From an uncultured Collinsella sp. (GTDB lineage Bacteria; Actinomycetota; Coriobacteriia; Coriobacteriales; Coriobacteriaceae): DNA of 8,874 bases. The notes under the pieces were generated by a model. The model saw nothing but the letters and a program-made list of their open reading frames with translations, was not told the origin of the DNA and ran no database searches. Below, one piece after another: positions 7,321-8,874 of this stretch (the first letter of the stretch is position 1; each line of letters opens with the position of its first letter). The stretch covers positions 1-8,874 of the forward strand of contig CABUTL010000036.1 in the NCBI GenBank assembly GCA_902494375.1, read 5' to 3'. The translations under genes and the position numbers were made by a program.

Positions 7321-8199
7321 CTAGCGCTCGACAAATGTCTCGATATCTCCCAGCAAACGCTTTGCCTCCTGGCGACCCTGGATATACAGGTCGAGAAGCT
7401 TTGCCGGATCGTGCTCAACGTGGCCGACCTCGACCGGCTTTTGCGGAGCGACGACCAGCGCGCGGCCCTCGCGCTCATACTTCCACAGGTGCATGCGCTG
7501 GAGGTTATAGCGGTCGTGGCGCGTCTCGATAGCCTCGAGCAGATAGGGATAGTCGGCATAGCGCGCACGCGCCGCCGGCAAAAACTCGTAGGGCTTTTTC
7601 TCATACGAGCGGTCCTGGGTGACGATGACAACCGCGCGCTCGAAGCCGGCCTCCTCCAGCACATGCTCGATAGGAACCGAATCGGCTACGCCGCCGTCGA
7701 CGTATTTGTGCCCGTCAATCTCGACCGGCGGCGTCACCAGCGGCAACGAGGTCGAGGCACGCACGGCGTCGAGGTCGAGCACGGCGCTTTTGACCGGCAG
7801 GTATGCGGCAGTTCCAAAGAGCATGTCCGTCGCGACGGCGTACATCTCGATGGGGCTCGCGTCGAACGCCTCGTTGTCAAAGGGATCCAGGCGGTCCTGG
7901 ATATCGTTGAAGATAAAGTCGTAACCCACGATGGAGCCCGTGGATGCGAAGGATGCGGCACCCATGTAGCGGTTGTCATTGCAGAAGGTCAGGTTGATGC
8001 GATTGACGCGACCGATCTGGTGTGACTTGTAGTTGACGCCGTTGAGCGCACCGGCCGATACGCCATATACCGCCGGAATTTCGACACCGGCCTCCATGAG
8101 AACGTCGAGCACGCCGGCGGTAAACTGCCCACGAAAACTGCCACCCTCCAAGACGAGCGCGACCTTGCCGGCATTCTTTGCCTTATCTTCTGCAGTCAT
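7321..8199 (-). CDS. Patatin-like phospholipase family protein (serine hydrolase)
   Basis: The 292-aa protein has the full patatin-like catalytic layout: an oxyanion-hole glycine loop LEGGSFRGQFTAGVL (17-31), the nucleophile elbow YGVSAGALNG with Ser48, and VDGGVADSVP with Asp168 of the Ser-Asp dyad. It resembles bacterial cytoplasmic patatins of the RssA/YjjU type, which are lipid acyl hydrolases of mostly unknown substrate. No signal peptide or membrane segment is seen. The C-terminal third (from about 200) contains DRYNLQRMHLWKYEREGRALVVAPQKP, a block common in this subfamily. A near-ideal site AGGAGGT lies 4 nt before the ATG at 8199. No clear terminator follows before the rplM promoter. 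Upstream lies a repeat-rich region rather than a gene. The family is sure; the substrate is unknown. Confidence 0.93.
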   Translation of the reverse strand: MTAEDKAKNAGKVALVLEGGSFRGQFTAGVLDVLMEAGVEIPAVYGVSAGALNGVNYKSHQIGRVNRINLTFCNDNRYMGAASFASTGSIVGYDFIFNDIQDRLDPFDNEAFDASPIEMYAVATDMLFGTAAYLPVKSAVLDLDAVRASTSLPLVTPPVEIDGHKYVDGGVADSVPIEHVLEEAGFERAVVIVTQDRSYEKKPYEFLPAARARYADYPYLLEAIETRHDRYNLQRMHLWKYEREGRALVVAPQKPVEVGHVEHDPAKLLDLYIQGRQEAKRLLGDIETFVER

Positions 8200-8224
8200 A
8201 TTGACCTCCTGCGATTGCGTTTTG

Positions 8225-8286
8225 GCCTTCTTCTACCCAGTTTTGGGATGGAGGGCGCGCAGGTTTTTCGAGGCGGCAGGTGAAGC
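8225..8286. repeat. Probable decayed extra copy of the 62-bp repeat
   Basis: Counting back exactly 62 bp from the first clear repeat unit, the bases ACCCAG fall at the same unit positions (11-16) as TCCCAG in intact units. A GGGATGG follows, but 12 bases too early. The 5' arm is lost. This looks like an old copy with an internal deletion, lying in the upstream region of the patatin gene. Confidence 0.4.
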
Positions 8287-8534
8287 GGAAAGCGCGTCCC
8301 AGTTTGAGGCGGGATTCCGGGATGCGCTTTCCGCTTGGACCGTCATTGGGAAAGCGCGACCCGTTCTGAGCGCGGATTCCGGGATGCAGTTTCCGCTTGA
8401 GGCGTCTTCCGGAAAATGAATCCCATTCCGAGCGTCGATTCCGGGATGCAGTTTCCGCTTGAAACGTCATCCGGAAACCGCATCCCAGTCTGAACCGGAA
8501 TTCTGGGATGGATTTTCCGCCTTGGGCGACGTTG
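8287..8534. repeat. Four tandem copies of a 62-bp hairpin-forming repeat
   Basis: Units start at 8287, 8349, 8411 and 8473, exactly 62 bp apart. Shared positions include GGAAA (1-5), CCC (12-14), ATT (28-30), GGGATG (33-38) and TTTCCGC (42-48). Within each unit, positions 1-14 are inversely complementary to 33-46. In the first unit this is a 14-bp stem with one wobble; in the others the outer (GGAAA/TTTCC) and inner (TCCC/GGGA) pairs are kept while the middle differs. No frame stays in phase across copies because 62 is not a multiple of three. There are no unique spacers, so it is not a CRISPR array. Function unknown. Confidence 0.85.
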
Positions 8535-8741
8535 ATGCGGGGCATGGCAGGCTGCAGTCCGATCGGCATCGCATCTGCATAGGGTTGAAGCTTTGCGCGG
8601 AGAATCCGCGTATTTGCTTCGCAAATCCGCGCCGGCTTCGGCCGCCCGCCGGCGTCCTCGCCCGCGGGCTAAAAACGCTTACGCGTTTTCCTAACGCCCG
8701 CGCCCTGCATAGAGTTCGATTCTCCGCGGTTTGGGGCTTGC
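8531..8741. repeat. 211-bp structured repeat element, complete copy
   Basis: This element repeats 211 bp later. It contains an 11-bp perfect inverted repeat CGCGGAGAATC/GATTCTCCGCG (8596-8606 and 8718-8728) that encloses further hairpins: ATTTGC-TTC-GCAAAT (8612-8626), GCCGGC/GCCGGC (8631-8636 and 8648-8653), and a compound stem of GCGGGC/GCCCGC (8664-8669 and 8696-8701) with AAAACGC-TTAC-GCGTTTT inside (8672-8689). A local hairpin CGCGGA-GAA-TCCGCG (8596-8610) competes with the outer arm. No credible ORF is present. It resembles a non-autonomous palindromic element or a structured RNA; neither is shown. Confidence 0.8.
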
Positions 8742-8874
8742 GTTGAAGCGGGGCATGGGCAGCCGGAGCTTAATCGACATCGCATCGATATTGGGTTGGG
8801 ACTTTGCGCGGAGAATCCGCGTATTTGCTTCGCAAATCCGCGCCGGCTTCGGCCGCCTGCCGGCGTCCTTGCCC
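8742..8874. repeat. Second copy of the 211-bp element, cut by window edge
   Basis: It aligns to 8531-8663 without gaps. The first 62 bp are about 70% identical by hand count (18 differences), while the following 71 bp (8804-8874) differ at only two positions. The sharp change in identity suggests that the hairpin core, not the flank, is what is conserved or recently copied. The remainder of the copy lies outside the window. Confidence 0.8.

Noticed and set aside
8287..8534. CRISPR array
   Set aside because: The whole 62-bp unit is repeated with drift; there are no near-identical short repeats separated by unique spacers, and no cas gene is present.
8183..8746. ORFs of 93 to 128 codons on both strands over the repeat region
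   Set aside because: They run through the 62-bp repeats, whose length is not a multiple of three, and their translations are arginine/serine-rich artefacts without ribosome binding sites.

Overview
The window is about 8.9 kb of moderately GC-rich (close to 60% in genes) bacterial chromosome. The genes are dense and every convincing one lies on the minus strand. Strong GGAGG-type ribosome binding sites, the L13-S9 ribosomal pair, a GlmM/EIIA/NagB amino-sugar block and a very large ATPase-plus-SARP regulator together suggest a Coriobacteriia actinobacterium, perhaps Collinsella-like. That is an inference from gene style and composition, not from a marker search.

Layout in transcription order (high to low coordinates): (1) 8200-8874 holds no gene but has two repeat systems. 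One is a partly degenerate 62-bp tandem hairpin repeat (8287-8534, with a probable decayed extra copy next to the patatin gene). The other is a 211-bp structured element whose second copy runs off the window (8531-8874). (2) 8199-7321 encodes a patatin-like serine hydrolase. (3) 7163-6322 encodes ribosomal proteins L13 (GTG start) and S9, with a promoter and a short 5' hairpin in front and a strong intrinsic terminator behind. (4) 6198-4861 encodes phosphoglucosamine mutase GlmM. (5) 4789-4292 encodes a stand-alone glucose-family PTS EIIA. (6) 4019-3291 encodes glucosamine-6-phosphate deaminase NagB, behind a hairpin-rich upstream region and followed by an intrinsic terminator. (7) 2842-1 is one unbroken reading frame of at least 947 codons, cut by the window edge. 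It encodes a regulator with an N-terminal P-loop ATPase and a C-terminal SARP-type winged helix plus the start of a BTAD domain.

Functionally, the middle of the window is an amino-sugar crossroads. GlmM takes glucosamine-6-phosphate toward UDP-GlcNAc and the cell wall, NagB takes the same metabolite down to fructose-6-phosphate and ammonia, and the EIIA between them fits sugar import by a PTS. The large regulator next to nagB might control carbon or amino-sugar use, but only its position suggests this. The most unusual material is the nested, self-complementary repeat region at 8225-8874 and the structured stretch upstream of nagB.
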